Both the position numbers and the translations under genes were made by a program. A stretch of DNA of 64,000 bases from Ligustrum vulgare (Eukaryota > Streptophyta > Magnoliopsida > Lamiales > Oleaceae): NCBI GenBank assembly GCA_963555705.1, contig OY743190.1, positions 35,260,929 to 35,324,928 on the forward strand, in the 5' to 3' direction. Shown piece by piece: positions 45,470-59,221 of the stretch. Below the pieces are notes generated by a model that was given only the letters and a program-made list of their open reading frames with translations, did not search any database and was not told the origin of the DNA. Each line of letters opens with the position of its first letter. The first letter of the stretch is position 1.

Positions 45470-46968
45470 CACTATCATCTTTATATTATATACTTTACTT
45501 AAAAGTAAAGTAGTGGTTTAGTGTGAACACAATATGATTAACTATTTAGTTATTATTTATTTGATTAATGTATGTTTGATTATTTAAGTTTGTATTTAGA
45601 TTATATTCTAACCACTAATACATTTACCTAGGTTTATTAATTTTTCTATGTTTTTATATTTTTTATTATTATTTTTTTAAAATTTATCATTAATGTAATT
45701 TTTATTGCACAAGTTTTTTTGATGTATATTTTTAATTTTCTTTTTTTATTAATACAAAAAAAAGGTATTTTCAAACTTATGTAATTGATTAAAACAACCT
45801 TTTTTGAACGAATTATGAATTCACGTACGATTATTGCATTTTATTATATTACATGTTGTTTATACTGTACATTCTATTCCCTACTATATTTTCAGAGGTT
45901 TACGTTTATTTATTTTTAAATTAAATAGTTAATGTAATTTTTGTTGTAACAGTTTGCTGGATATATATTTTTAATTTAATTAAATTTTTTTAATAAATAC
46001 AAACAAAATTATTTCAAATCATTCTCCATTCCCTTATAATAGTGGTTTGTTTGATATTTTCAATTTATTTGTTTCATTATTTTAACGGATAAATACTTAA
46101 GTCAATGCAATTCCCTTATAATAGTGGTTTGTTTGATATTTTCAATTTATTTGTTTCATTATTTTAACGGAAATTAACGGATAAATACTTAAGTCAATGC
46201 ATTTGTGATCAATTACGTGAGATTTTTTGAATTCCTTATTTACATGATTAGAATCTTCGTATTATTGGGTTAATTAATTAATTTAGTTACATCTATTCTC
46301 TGAAATTTCGACTGGATTAAATAAATCAACAAAATTTGTGATAAAATGTTTATCTCTACAAGGTAATTTTAAAGTATTTTCATGTTGGCCGAGATAATAA
46401 TATTAAAAGAGAATGCAAAATAGTCATTTTTTTATTTGTACAACTTGGTTCCAGGACTGTCATTCACGTAAAACTAGATATTAAATTATCAAAAAAATAT
46501 TATAGTACTAAAAAATAAAACCCAATGCACTGTAATTACAAATATAATTCACTTTCAATTGTGTCTAAAGTTCAAGCTTTAATAATTTATCATTCAATTT
46601 CAATTTTGAGTTCGATCATATGGTTATTTTTCTAGTACTTTATTTATCATTCTTTTTACTATTGAAAAGTTAGATAAAAATAATAATATTTTCATAATTT
46701 GCAATTTTTTATATAACGAATAATTAAAATAAAATTTTAATCAATCTTCAATTGCGCGAGTTATTATTTTTCATTTAAATAATATGCATTAGTTGATCAT
46801 TGTTTATATCCTTTTCATTTTTTCTCAAATTACAGTATCGTTTTATTATTTTCCTATTTATTTCATCATACACATGTCTGGCATATAATAAAAAATATTT
46901 AGAAAATATTGAAGTCACAATTATTTGTTTCGATATAATGTCATGCATCGCACGAGTGAAATACTAAT
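45470..46968 (+). mobile_element. Probable degenerate Helitron
   Basis: It ends with a weakened hairpin (CATGC-ATC-GCACG, 46943-46957) followed by AGTGAAATACTAAT, the CTRR end and T host base of Helitrons. The start may be TCTTTATATTATATACTTTA near 45476, followed by GTGTGAACACAA, a word also seen in the Helitron copies at 49415. The interior is AT-rich, non-coding, with a local 75-bp tandem duplication at about 46034-46185. Confidence 0.45.
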
Positions 46969-47199
46969 ATATATATATATATATAAACTAATGTAGCATT
47001 TCTACATGCATACTTTATTAAAGTTGTCCCTTTTTACATGGACAAACATCCATCACTTTCTTTACACAAACAATAATATGAAAAAGAAAACAAAAATACA
47101 ATAATTTCCCACCAATCAACTCATCATGCATCAAAGACATGAAAGGGGTGCGTTTTCAAATATTTCTATTACACTACATAAAATTTGTGCATAATTAAA

Positions 47200-48879
47200 T
47201 TAATGAGACGACGTTGCACACACCGGAGGAAACAGATTGCCGGTAACTTTAGGCTGAACATTAGCACATTCCGATGTCGCGGTTCCATTGATTCCATGAT
47301 ACACCAAATTAATGTCGTTTAATGCTACGTTCTCACACGGAATTCCCCTACTGCAAATAAGTCTCACTGCTAATTGGGTGGCCGATGTCCCTTTAATGTC
47401 GTTGAAACTGACGTCGCTAATCTTAACACGAGAGGGAACCTGAGCTTTGCATTGACCATATGGGCAATATTGTTGATCGATTAATATAGGCGTGCTAACA
47501 TTGTTCATGACAATGTTGTCAAAACTCAAGCTGCGGGCTGTGCCAAGGGTGGAAGCGGGCCATGTTTTTACCCTCAATCCGTTCATCGTGTTTGTGATGG
47601 TACAATTCTTTACAGTTATTCCCTCGACAGGTTGTTCATTTTGGTACTTGCCTAGACTTCCAATGCTAATGCCATGGCCAGGACCGCAGGTGACTCTCTC
47701 TACATTTACTTGTTGGCAACCGTCGCCAAGGGAGACGCAATCATCTCCGGTTTTTATGTCTGCATCGGTGATATTGACGCGGTTGGACCGTCCAATGTGT
47801 ATCCCATCAGTGTTTAAGCTGCTCTCAGGTGCATCAATGGTAGTACGTTGAAATGTCACGTTTTTACAGTTCAAAATGTTCATGTGAAACAACTTGCTGT
47901 TTAAGGAAGTAATGTTTGTAATTACCGAGTTTGTCAGCTTGTTGAACGCCAGGTTCTGTAATATAGTCCCAACCAACACAAAATATATTATATTATATTA
48001 TATATAAACACGTACGTACATACGTGATAATTAATTGGTGTAGCCCACACCCTGAGGGCCCGAACCCACCACGCCCAAGGTCATTGGTTCGGAAAGGTAA
48101 ATTCAGGTTATGCCTCCAAGTAACCAGGGTGGAATGGCTTATGGTAAGCATGAGCAAATCTCAATAACTCCCGCTTGTCACAAGGTCAATTCCACCTTGC
48201 GGGGAATCGAACCAAGCACACAGCCGATCTGAGCACTTACCACCCATCCCCTTTGCCACTTGGAGATATGCCTTGGGGGCCGTACGTGATAATTAATTAA
48301 TTAGTCGACTTGAGGATATATATATATATATATATATATATTAAATAGTAAATACATACTATTGGAAGGGAATGACAAGTTCCCGTTTTTGCGCAATCGT
48401 TTTGGTCCCAAGCAGTGGCTCCTTGACCATCAAAAGTTCCTCCATCAACCCTCAATCCATTCACGTTGTTGAAAACAATCCAACTATCCTGAGACTTGAA
48501 TTTTGCTGGGTCTGCTGGTGCCTTGAGTGTTCCATCAATCTTAATCGTGATTGCTGCTTGACACGGACCCTGGAATTTGACGGATCCAACCAAATAATTT
48601 CCTTTCGGAATCACAACCACGCTCTCTTTCCTTGACATGCATGCATCTTTCCATGCATTTTCAATTGCCTGCATACAATTAAATAATTAAGATATTATTC
48701 TCAAAATTATAAACATAACAACAAATCAACTCTTAATTAACATCAACCTTATTATCATCTGATTTCCCATCAGCCTTTGCACCATATGTTTTCACATCAA
48801 AATCCGCCGCAACCAAACTCGTAAAACACAATATCATCCATATAGCTTTAATGGACGCAAACAACATTTCGTTCTTCAT
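47200..48879 (-). CDS. Exopolygalacturonase (GH28, pollen type), three exons
   Basis: Exons on the minus strand are 48879-48748, 48668-48360 and 47955-47200, with GT-AG introns in phase 0. The product has 398 residues, normal for plant exopolygalacturonases. Residues 1-25 are a secretion signal (hydrophobic AIWMILCFTSLVAA). DVKTYGAKADGK marks the mature start. All four GH28 motifs are present in order: NTDGIHIG, DDCVSLGDG (catalytic Asp pair), GHGISIGSLG (His) and RVKTW (family: RIK). The enzyme would release galacturonic acid from pectin in the cell wall. Close relatives are pollen exopolygalacturonases, so pollen expression is an inference. Intron 2 contains a SINE. No disabling change is seen; a truncated copy lies at 43390-43770. 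Confidence 0.9.
48037..48282 (-). mobile_element. tRNA-derived SINE in intron 2 of the polygalacturonase gene
   Basis: Minus-strand copy related to the SINE at 44581: it starts GGCCCCCAAGGCATATCTCC, has box A-like AGTGGCAAAGGGGATGGG and a perfect box B GGTTCGATTCC. It is flanked by the 16-bp duplication TACGTGATAATTAATT at 48021-48036 and 48283-48298. The T-rich tail of the other copy is absent. Confidence 0.9.
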
Positions 48880-49208
48880 TCTTCTTTTCAATGATTTTGT
48901 ATTTATATACGTATATATCTTTATTTATTTATTGCGGAATGACATATATATATATATATATATATAGTAGAGCTGTGAAAGTAACAAACCACACAATCCT
49001 CTATCTAATTTTAGATAATACATTCTTATGAGGTTAATTTATCTTTTTTCTTTATCGAATGGTGTTAAGATTTTTTCCTCTCTTCAACTTAGGAAGACAT
49101 GGCAACCTCTCAAACACCTACTTATACGGTAAATACATTAACTCTCCTCAATGAATAGTCAAATGCTTAGTGGCATGATCAATTAAGAGGCTAATAATAT
49201 ATTAATTG

Positions 49209-49233
49209 CACTACTAAAATTGAGATTATTAGG
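49209..49233 (+). repeat. Left terminal inverted repeat of the CACTA element
   Basis: 25 bp beginning CACTACTAAAATTGAG. The perfect inverse copy is at 59222-59246. Confidence 0.92.
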
Positions 49234-49414
49234 ACCGTCAATGATAATTTAGCACCAACAAATTTATCTACATGGTAATTATTGGTATTAAGGCATAAAT
49301 AAATGCCTTTAATAATGATTTATCATATTTTTAATTTTTTTCTTTTTACTTACGTGAGGCCCAAAGTGATAGATAGGGGCTCAACTCTTTAAAAAATAAT
49401 AATAATAATCTATA

Positions 49415-50497
49415 TCTATATAATATATAAAAGCAGCTGAGTTTTGGCGAGAAAGCTCAGCTTTTATTGTGTTCACACTCAAAAATTCAGCTTTTATTGT
49501 GTTCACACTGCTAATTCCACTTAAGTATTTTTATAAAGAATTTTTTTCACTTATTTATATTTAGTTATTTGTGTTTAAAACTCCCTTTTCATAAAATTAT
49601 TCTAATCATTTAATATTTTGAATCTTACAAATAAGTATTTGTATGTACTCATACAAATTCAATGTAAAATTTTCAGTTCAAAATTATATCGAAATTGTAT
49701 TACGCATCTAATACTAAATAAATATTATCATACAATTTTTTTTTTATAAATAATCTTATTTTTTTAGTTATTTAGTACATCTAAAAATTCGAGTTCCTTT
49801 GTATTGCGTTCTATTAAATTAATTAGTATTTTTATAGAAAGTTACTTTTAATACGTAAATAATTTTTTTGTAATAATGTGATATTTTATTGGTCTCAATC
49901 TTATGGATGAATAATTTCGTTCGGTCATACAAATCCAACGTCGAATTTTCATTTACATTTATATCGAATATTTAATCAAGTTGTATTAAATTTCATTTTA
50001 AATAGTCATACTTTTAAGTTCTTTGGTATATATACATAATAACCTTCTTTTCTATATCAGATTATTTATCAAAATAATTTTATTTACAATTACATTTAAT
50101 CATTATATGATTTTTTTATTCTAGAAAGTCTCATATCACATTTTTCACATTAACGGTTAACAGATTTATTTATATTGTTTTGAAATTATATAGTTATTAA
50201 TGGTTTTTTTGTCATAATTGTTAAGTCTAAATTTTAAAAAATAATTAACCATGACATGATATTAATTGTTATATTTTAATTCAATATTTATGATTTTTAA
50301 ATTTCTACAACAATAAGTAAATTGTATCTCAATTTACTTAACTGAAAATTGAGATGGTCAATGTTATATTATATTTTTCATTAAAAAAACAATTACGTTG
50401 TATAATTATTGCAAAAACCTATAATATCATGAATTTGATGCATCATTGTCAATCTCATAATTTTAGTATTTTTTTTTCTTTTTTTATGATTATCGAA
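49415..50497 (+). mobile_element. Helitron-like copy A
   Basis: It starts TCTATATAATATATAAAAGC, a Helitron 5' end in style (TC, AT-rich), then GCTGAGTTTTGGCG and a repeated CAGCTTTTATTGTGTTCACA. No coding sequence. It lacks a 3' hairpin/CTRR end and is followed directly by an almost identical copy. Confidence 0.6.
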
Positions 50498-51583
50498 TCT
50501 ATATAATATATAAAAGCATCTGAGTTTTGGCGGGAAAACTCAGCTTTTATTGTGTTCACACTCAAAAATTCAGCTTTTATTGTGTTCACACTGCTAATTC
50601 CACTTAAGTATTTTTATAAAGAATTTTTTTCACTTATTTATATTTGGTTATTTGTGTTTAAAACTCCCTTTTCATAAAATTATTCTAATCATTTAATGTT
50701 TTGAATCTTACAAATAAGTATTTGTATGTACTCATACAAATTCAATGTAAAATTTTCAGTTCAAAATTATATCGAAATTGTATTACGCATCTAATACTAA
50801 ATAAATATTATCATATAATTTTTTTTTTATAAATAATCTTATTTTTTTAGTTATTTAGTACATCTAAAAATTCGAGTTCCTTTGTATTGCGTTCTATTAA
50901 ATTAATTAGTATTTTTATAGAAAGTTACTTTTAATACGTAAATAATTTTTTTGTAATAATGTGATATTTTATTGGTCTCAATCTTATGGATGAATAATTT
51001 CGTTCGGTCATACAAATCCAACGTCGAATTTTCATTTACATTTATATCGAATATTTAATCAAGTTGTATTAAATTTCATTTTAAATAGTCATACTTTTAA
51101 GTTCTTTGGTATATATACATAATAACCTTCTTTTCTATATCAGATTATTTATCAAAATAATTTTATTTACAATTACATTTAATCATTATATGATTTTTTT
51201 ATTCTAGAAAGTCTCATATCACATTTTTCACATTAACGGTTAACAGATTTATTTATATTGTTTTGAAATTATATAGTTATTAATGGTTTTTTTGTCATAA
51301 TTGTTAAGTCTAAATTTTAAAAAATAATTAACCATGACATGATATTAATTGTTATATTTTAATTCAATATTTATGATTTTTAAATTTCTACAACAATAAG
51401 TAAATTGTATCTCAATTTACTTAACTGAAAATTGAGATGGTCAATGTTATATTATATTTTTCATTAAAAAAACAATTACGTTGTATAATTATTGAAAAAA
51501 CCTATAATATCATGAATTTGATGCATCATTGTCAATCTAATAATTTTAGTATTTTTTTTCTTTTTTTATGATTATTGAATCTA
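50498..51583 (+). mobile_element. Helitron-like copy B, tandem duplicate of A
   Basis: Nearly identical to 49415-50497, head to tail, with the same start TCTATATAATATATAAAAGC and no 3' terminus. The high identity suggests a recent tandem duplication or failed end recognition during rolling-circle transposition. Confidence 0.65.
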
Positions 51584-52457
51584 TCTATATAATATATAAA
51601 AGTAGCTGAGTCAACCTCAGTCAACTTCCCTTTTTCCCTCCAAAACTCTTGTGCTATGTGCAGATTTTATTTATTTATTTTTTCAAATTTTTGGGACTTC
51701 AATATTTATCATGTTCACACTACTTATATCCCCTATCCAATAATCAACTTCAAAACCCACTTCAAAAATAGTTGGACCTTCAATATTTATTTATTATTTT
51801 CAAAATCGCCGACGTCTACTTATAGTCTTCAATATTTGTTGTGTTTACATGACTTCTATTTCCCGCCGCCTAATTACACTGGAAATCCAGTTATTTTTCC
51901 TTTTTTTTTTTTTTCCTTTTTCGCTTTTTCAGAATTTGTTTCATTTTTTCCCTTTTTCAAAATTTGTTGATTCATTTTTGTTTTCTATATCTTTTTTTTT
52001 CCATTTCCCTATATACAACCTCTTTCATTTCTGTTATATATAATTATTATGAAGAAATACACAATAATAAAAGATTCAATCAAAGGGTTATTTCTTTGAA
52101 AAAATGTATATTGTTTAACATGACCGCTCCACTCCACCTTCTATTTATCACGTTTTATGATTCAAAATTTCTGGTGCGGTGGTAATGCTTATTAGTTATT
52201 AATATTACAAACCAGTTGAAAATAAAAAATAGTAAATTATTTTTTGAAAAAGTAAAAAGGATTGACACTACTCTTTTCTTCAAGACCTGTGATATTTTGA
52301 GTCAATGAATATAGATTTGGATTTCTAACAAAAAAGAAAAAATATTAAAACAATAATATTGAAAACTATAATTTCAATCAGAAAATAATTACGTTGTATA
52401 AATATTAAAAACCTAAAATATCATAAATTTGATGCAATATCTTTGTCAACCTCGCAA

Positions 52458-52526
<69 letters not shown>

Positions 52527-53070
52527 CATGTTATTTTTCATTGTCAATGGTCAAAATATTGAATTTTATCTTTTATATGCATGGTCTCTATTATTAATTT
52601 TTTCATCTATTGTTTGAATGTTCAGATTATATGAATACTGGAGATCCTACATTTAAGTGTTAATTTTGCAAGGCGAATTTTTGGTTCGAGGAGATGGTGA
52701 ATAATCGTTACAAAACTTGAAGATCATATTCTATAAGGTCAAATTCTATCTGACAGTAATGCAGGATACAAGTTCTTTATTCTAAGGATATCGTTGAGCC
52801 ATTCGAATTTTAGGATACTTATTAGATTTAATTTTTTTTTTTCATTGATGGTGTCATATGTCATGACTATCGATAAGAGTCAGCTACAATCATTTTCGCA
52901 TGTATGACTTCTCCCTAAAAGGTTGATGTTTATACATGAAACTAATAAATGATGAACTTATCTCTTATTTGTAAATGTTATTTATTTTGTTTAAGAATTC
53001 ATTTAATTTCGAATAGGATTATTTTTATTTAGAAATTTCTTCCCGTGCATCGCACGGGATGATTCACTAG
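51584..53070 (+). mobile_element. Helitron copy C with canonical 3' end
   Basis: It starts TCTATATAATATATAAAAGT and ends with the hairpin CCCGTGC-ATC-GCACGGG (53042-53058) followed by ATGATTCACTAG and a host T. The TC start, the hairpin 8-12 bp before CTAG and the lack of terminal inverted repeats are the Helitron signature. No Rep/helicase gene, so non-autonomous. It contains a long (ATT)n run. Confidence 0.8.
52458..52525. repeat. (ATT)n microsatellite
   Basis: About 22 ATT units in Helitron copy C. The matching position of copy D has a shorter T-rich/ATT run at 55286-55312. Confidence 0.95.
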
Positions 53071-55769
53071 TAATATATAAAAGTAGCTGAGTCAACCTCA
53101 GTCAACTTCATTGTTTCCCTCCAAAACTCTTGTACTATGTGCAGATTTTATTTATTTATTTTTCCAATTTTTGGGGATTTCAATATTTATTATGTTCATA
53201 CTACTTATATCCCCTATCCAATAATCAACTTCAAAAATAGTTGGGTCTTCAATATTTATTTATTATTTTCAAAATCGCTGACGTCTACTTACAGTCTTCA
53301 ATATTTGTTGTGTTTACATGACTTCTATTTCCCGCCGCCTAATTACATTGGAAAGCCAGTTATTATTTTTTTTTTCCTTTTTCGCTTTTTCAGAATTTGT
53401 TTCATTTTTTTCCCATTTTTCAAAATCTGTTGATTCATTTTTTTTTTCTATATCCTTTTTTTTTTCTTTTTCCATTTTCTTATATACAACCTCTTTCATT
53501 TATGTTATATATAATTATTATGAAGATATATACAATAATAAAAGTTTCAATTAAAGGGTTATTTCTTTGAAAAAATGTGTATTGTTTAACATAACCGCTC
53601 AACTCCACCTTCTATTTATCGTGTTTTATGATTCAAAATTTCTGGTGCGGTGGTAATGCTTATTAGTTATTTATATTACAAACCAGTTGAAAATAAAAAA
53701 TAGTAAATTATTTTTTGAAAATGTAAAAAGGATTGACACTACTATTTTCTTCAAAACCTGTGATATTTTGAATCGTTGAACATAGATTTAGGTTTCTAAC
53801 AAAAATGAGAAAATATTAAAATAATAATATTGTAGAGAAAGCTTCGAAAACAATATAGAATGCAAAATTATTTTAGACTAACAAGAGGATTTGTTAATAG
53901 TCTACTTATATTATGTTCTAGATTTCTCTATTGGGGTTGCAATGTGTTAAATAATGTTGGACTATTTAGAATAGTTTTGAGTTTGATAGATATGTTAATG
54001 GTTTCGACCGTTGAGTGAAGAAAAAACATATTATTCATAGGTCAGTATATATATTTGATGAAATTGTATATTACATTGTATAAAAAATAATAAAAATAAG
54101 AAACTAGAATTTTTTTTTTTAAAGTTTGCTTTTACCGAGAAGTTGTTTTTTATTTTTTATGATATAAGAACGATAATTTGTTTGATTTTACTTATTTATA
54201 TTTGACTTTTTTGTATCAAAATCTTTCTTTTCATAAAAAAATGTGTTCTTCTAACGTTTTCAATCTTACAAATAAATATTTGTGTTCATTTATACAAATC
54301 CAAAGTAAAATTTTTAGTTAAAAATTATGTTGAAATTTTATTACTAGATAATACTCTCTATGTCCTACAAAGATAGTCCACTATTTCTTTTTTATCCGTC
54401 TTAAAAAGATAGTCTACTTTATTTTTTAAGAGTGAAATTAATATTTTATATTCCATTTTGTCTTTAATCTGTGTGAAAATAAGTAGAGGACTATCTTTAT
54501 GGGACGGATGGAGTACTAAATTATAAATCACATCATACATATAGTTTTTTGTTATAAATAATCTTATTTTTAGTTATTTAGTACATCTAAAAATTGGAGC
54601 TCTTTTTTTATAGCGTATTATTAAATTATTAAATATTTTTATAGATAATTACATTTAATACGTAATTAATTTCTTATAATAATTGTGATATTTTATTGGT
54701 CTTAATTTTATGGATAAATATTTGGTTCAGTCATACAAATCTCATGTCAGATTCTCAATTAAAATTATATCTAAAATTTATACACATTCGTATTTTTATA
54801 AATCATGTTGTATTGAAATTTTTATAACTAAATCCTATTTTTAAGTTATTTATTACATATACATATTAAAGTTCTTTCCTATGTTGCATTATTTATCAAA
54901 ATTATTTCAATAACAATTACATTTAATTCTTAATTAATTTTTTACTCCAAAAAATCTCATATCACATTTTTTAACATTAACGGCTAACAAATTTATCTAT
55001 TTTTTTTTTTTTGAAATGATATATTTATTAATGATTTTTGTCCTAACTGTTAATTTTAAAATTTCAAAAAGTAATTAACCATACCAAGATATTCTTTGCT
55101 ATATTTTAATTCAAATTTTATGATATTTTTTCACAATAATATATAAATTGTCTCTCAATTTACTTAACTAAAAATTGAGATGATCAATATTAAATTATAG
55201 TTTCAATCAGAAAATAATTACGTTGTATAAATATTGAAAACTTAAAATATCATAAATTTGATGCAATATCTTTGTCAACCTTGCAATTTTTTTTTTTTTA
55301 TTATTATTATTATACATGTTATTTTTCATTGTCAATGGTCAAAATATTGAATTTTATCTTTTATATGCATGGTCTCTATTATTAATTTTTTCATCTATTG
55401 TTTGAATGTTCAGAGTATATGAATACTGGAGATCCTACATTTAAGTGTTAATTTTGCAAGGCGAATTTTTGGTTCGAGGAGATGGTGAATAATCGTTACA
55501 AAACTTGAAAATCATATTCTATAAGGTCAAATTCTATCTGACAGTAATGCAGGATACAAGTTCTTTATTCTAAGGATATCGTTGAGGCATTCGAATTTTA
55601 GGATACTTATTAGATTTAATTTTTTTTTTCATTGATGGTGTCATATGTCATGACTATCGATAAGAGTCAGATACAATCATTTTCGCATGTATGACTTCTC
55701 CCTAAAAGGTTGATGTTTATACATGAAACTAATAAATGATGAACTTATCTCTTATTTGTAAATGTTATT
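53071..55769 (+). mobile_element. Helitron copy D, enlarged and missing its 3' end
   Basis: It begins immediately after the end of copy C with AATATATAAAAGTAGCTGAG, lacking about 10 bp of the 5' end. It matches copy C to about 53820, then carries about 1.4 kb that is partly related to copies A/B (54560-55190), then matches copy C again (55200-55769) but stops before the terminal hairpin. Confidence 0.6.
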
Positions 55770-56557
55770 TATTTCCCGCCGCCTAATTACATTGGAAAGC
55801 CAGTTATTATTTTTTTTTTCCTTTTTCGCTTTTTCAGAATTTGTTTCATTTTTTTCCCATTTTTCAAAATCTGTTGATTCATTTTTTTTTTCTATATCCT
55901 TTTTTTTTTCTTTTTCCATTTTCTTATGTACAACCTCTTTCATTTATGTTATATATAATTATTATGAAGATATATACAATAATAAAAGTTTCAATTAAAG
56001 GGTTATTTCTTTGAAAAAATGTGTATTGTTTAACATAACCGCTCAACTCCACCTTCTATTTATCGTGTTTTATGATTCAAAATTTCTGGTGCGGTGGTAA
56101 TGCTTATTAGTTATTTATATTACAAACCAGTTGAAAATAAAAAATAGTAAATTATTTTTTGAAAATGTAAAAAGGATTGACACTACTATTTTCTTCAAAA
56201 CCTGTGATATTTTGAATCGTTGAACATAGATTTAGGTTTCTAACAAAAATGAGAAAATATTAAAATAATAATATTGTAGAGAAAGCTTCGAAAACAATAT
56301 AGAATGCAAAATTATTTTAGACTAACAAGAGGATTTGTTAATAGTCTACTTATATTATGTTCTAGATTTCTCTATTGGGGTTGCAATGTGTTAAATAATG
56401 TTGGACTATTTAGAATAGTTTTGGGTTTGATAGATATGTTAATGGTTTCGACCGTTGAGTGAAGAAAAAACATATTATTCATAGGTCAGTATATATATTT
56501 GATGAAATTGTATATCACATTGTATAAAAAATAATAAAAATAAGAAACTAGAATTTT
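55770..56557 (+). repeat. Near-identical duplicate of 53326-54114
   Basis: A 788-bp direct repeat starting TATTTCCCGCCGCC. It is fused where copy D should show its Helitron 3' end. The left junction shares the word TATTT, suggesting a microhomology-mediated event. Confidence 0.85.
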
Positions 56558-58950
56558 GGAAGATGGGAAATCCTTGAAATTATATTTGGTTTGGGATTTT
56601 ATTTTTCTAGATCTTCATTGTGTTATGTTTTAGTTCTTTCATAGAGATGATGTTGCTTGTTATAATCATCATCATCTATATGTATTTCTTTTTAGGTGTG
56701 TCAATTGTACATCGATTAGTGCAATTTGAGAAACCAAAGATTCTGGAGTGTTGAAAACTCCCCAAGATCTCTTGATTCGCGTGTGTGTGTCTATAATTTT
56801 TAAGGCATTTGAGTTTTTAAATCTCGTAAGTACTGAATTTTTTTGTGGAGTTTTTCAAATATTTGATCTTTTAACATGGGTTGTGAGAATTATGTGATTT
56901 GATATAGGTTTCGGAGATTAATGATCTTTATTGATCTTATATATGATTATTTTGAAGTGCTGATGTTTCTGCCTCGAGATTTTCTTTCCTTTTGATTGTA
57001 GTGAGAATCTGATACTACTCTATTTTAATATTATTTGGTTGTTTACGCGAGTCTCACTTTGATGAATTTTTTTTTTTTTTGGTTGCAAAGATTATTCTTT
57101 TTGAACTTGTGACTTGGGAGTTGGATTTGGTTTTTGAATTGTGTTAAGAGAGGACAGGACTTTTGGCTTAATATTTTCCAAATATTCTGTTGGTGACTAT
57201 GTTTGGCGGAAAACCGGTTGGGTATAAAAGCATGAGGCAGAGGCATAGTCAATGATATGCCTCAAATGGTGATGACCTTGAAGATGATGCACGTTCAAGG
57301 GTAATGTCTCAATCCTTTTCATTGCCTAGAAGCTGAGACTGTTAGCTTTAGCTTTTTACCCATTGTGATTAGTATGTTCTACTTATTGATGAAAATCTAT
57401 TACATAATTAAGCTAAGGGGCATACTATAGAGAATGAAGAAAGGGGGGGGGGGGGGGGGGTGGTTTGCTCTGTTATTTAGTTTTTGAATATTGGTTATTT
57501 GAACCAGCGGCCAATAGATCATTTGTTAGCTAGTTTGCTTAAACTGGTTAGACACAAACGTTCCAAGAGGTAGGCTTGTTTTTTAGTAAATTTCAGTTTT
57601 GTAAAATTTAGTATGCTACAGCTAATTAGAGTTTGGAAAGACTTCTGAAATGAGTAAAAGGGAAAATGGAAATGAGAGTTTTTGAGTTGAGCATAATATT
57701 TTTTTCTGAATCAAAAGAAAATAGTGATAACTGCATTTGGAATTTATGCCTTTTGGTTTTCTCATTTTTGAGAACCATAAATCTTGGTTTTACTAAATTG
57801 GATCCGTGTGTGAGATGGGCGAAATCAGGAATTTGGCATTCTGGTTTACATTTCTTTTCTTTGCTCGTGTTTCCAATTTTAACTTCACTCTGTTAATTTT
57901 ATTTTATCTGATGAATACTCTTTTAGATTGTTGCTAGAAATCAAGTTTATTTATGGAATGCTTGTATTTGTTCTAGATTTAAATTTGGCACTCTTGTTAT
58001 GAAATTTATGCTTAAATTGAGCTTTTGAAGCTACTGACCAAGAAATGAGAGGAATGGGGCAAGACACAGCTGCTTACCAACCTGGAATTGAATTTACTTG
58101 ACAGCAGCACGGGTGAAATTTAATTTACTTTAGATTATAATTGGTTATTAATTTATTTTCTTTTGCAATCTCGATTTTGATAATTTCTTGATGCTCAGGA
58201 CTCGTTAAAATATACAATTTTTTCCTTGCCAAACAAAAATACAAGAAGAATCTGGAAGTTGTTTCGCAAGGTTCTAAGAGCATTGGTATATCTGTACAGT
58301 ACGATGCATAAACAATTTTAGCTTTCCTTTTTCATCAAATGACATTTGCTTCATATATCATGTTTAATATGCTCCTGAAGGAAACTTCTTTCAAACAAAT
58401 GCTTAGTTTCTTCCATCAACTTTCAGATTTTACTGGCGCTTCTCTCTTGGCAGAGCCCGATGAGGCATTAGTGAAGAGATTGATTGATAGAACACTCTCT
58501 TCATGAGGGTGTCAGCTAAGGAAGGGGTAAAGCATTTGAAAGAGTTTTAATTATGTGGTTGTAAACGAGGAAGGTGGGTTGGAGAGCTTAGTTAAAGCTG
58601 CTGGAGTCCTTTATTGAGACTAAGAAAGCTAAAGTAAAATGGAGGAGGATGGTCATCTAGATGACGAGATTATGATTCTTTGGAGTTAGCATATATTGTT
58701 CTTATTATGCACTTTTTACAAGAGATTTTGATGATATTAATTAATGACTCTTATTGTTATAATTGTTATCTACTTTTTCATTTAGGGTGATGTTTGATTA
58801 TGTACTCTTCAGGACATATTGACGATTACAATTTCTAGATTTGATATTAAAATCTTTATGTACCCTTCAATTTTTATTCCATTCAAAATATTTAATAATT
58901 TTATTGAATGTTCAATATATATAACACAAAAAATAAATTATAGGTATTGA
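56558..58950. other. Unassigned interior of the CACTA element, possibly captured gene pieces
   Basis: Less AT-rich than the Helitron part, with intron-like T-rich stretches and short open pieces (for example EPDEALVKRLIDRTLSS near 58455-58505). A G run of about 17 lies at 57445-57461. I cannot identify any gene. CACTA elements often carry host gene fragments, so that is one possibility. Confidence 0.35.
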
Positions 58951-59221
58951 ATTTATTATTTATTTAATTAAATTTAAATGTATTAGGGACACATTGATGT
59001 GTCTCTATAATTAATAATAATTTGTGATTTATTTAATGATAGGAGCATTTATAAACGTACCTATTATTTTAACTTTAATTGGGGCATTTAATTAAATGTC
59101 CCTAATATTATTAGGGACGCCATTTATAGGGGCATTTACTAATCCGTCTCTTCTTTTCTTAGGAGCATTTTAACTTCTTTTTTTGCCCATATTTATATTA
59201 ATTGAGCCACTTCTAAATGAC

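Noticed and set aside
47492..47851. Plus-strand 119-codon frame
   Set aside because: Shadow of polygalacturonase exon 3 on the opposite strand.
52429..52617. Poly-leucine open frame
   Set aside because: Produced by the (ATT)n microsatellite in Helitron copy C.
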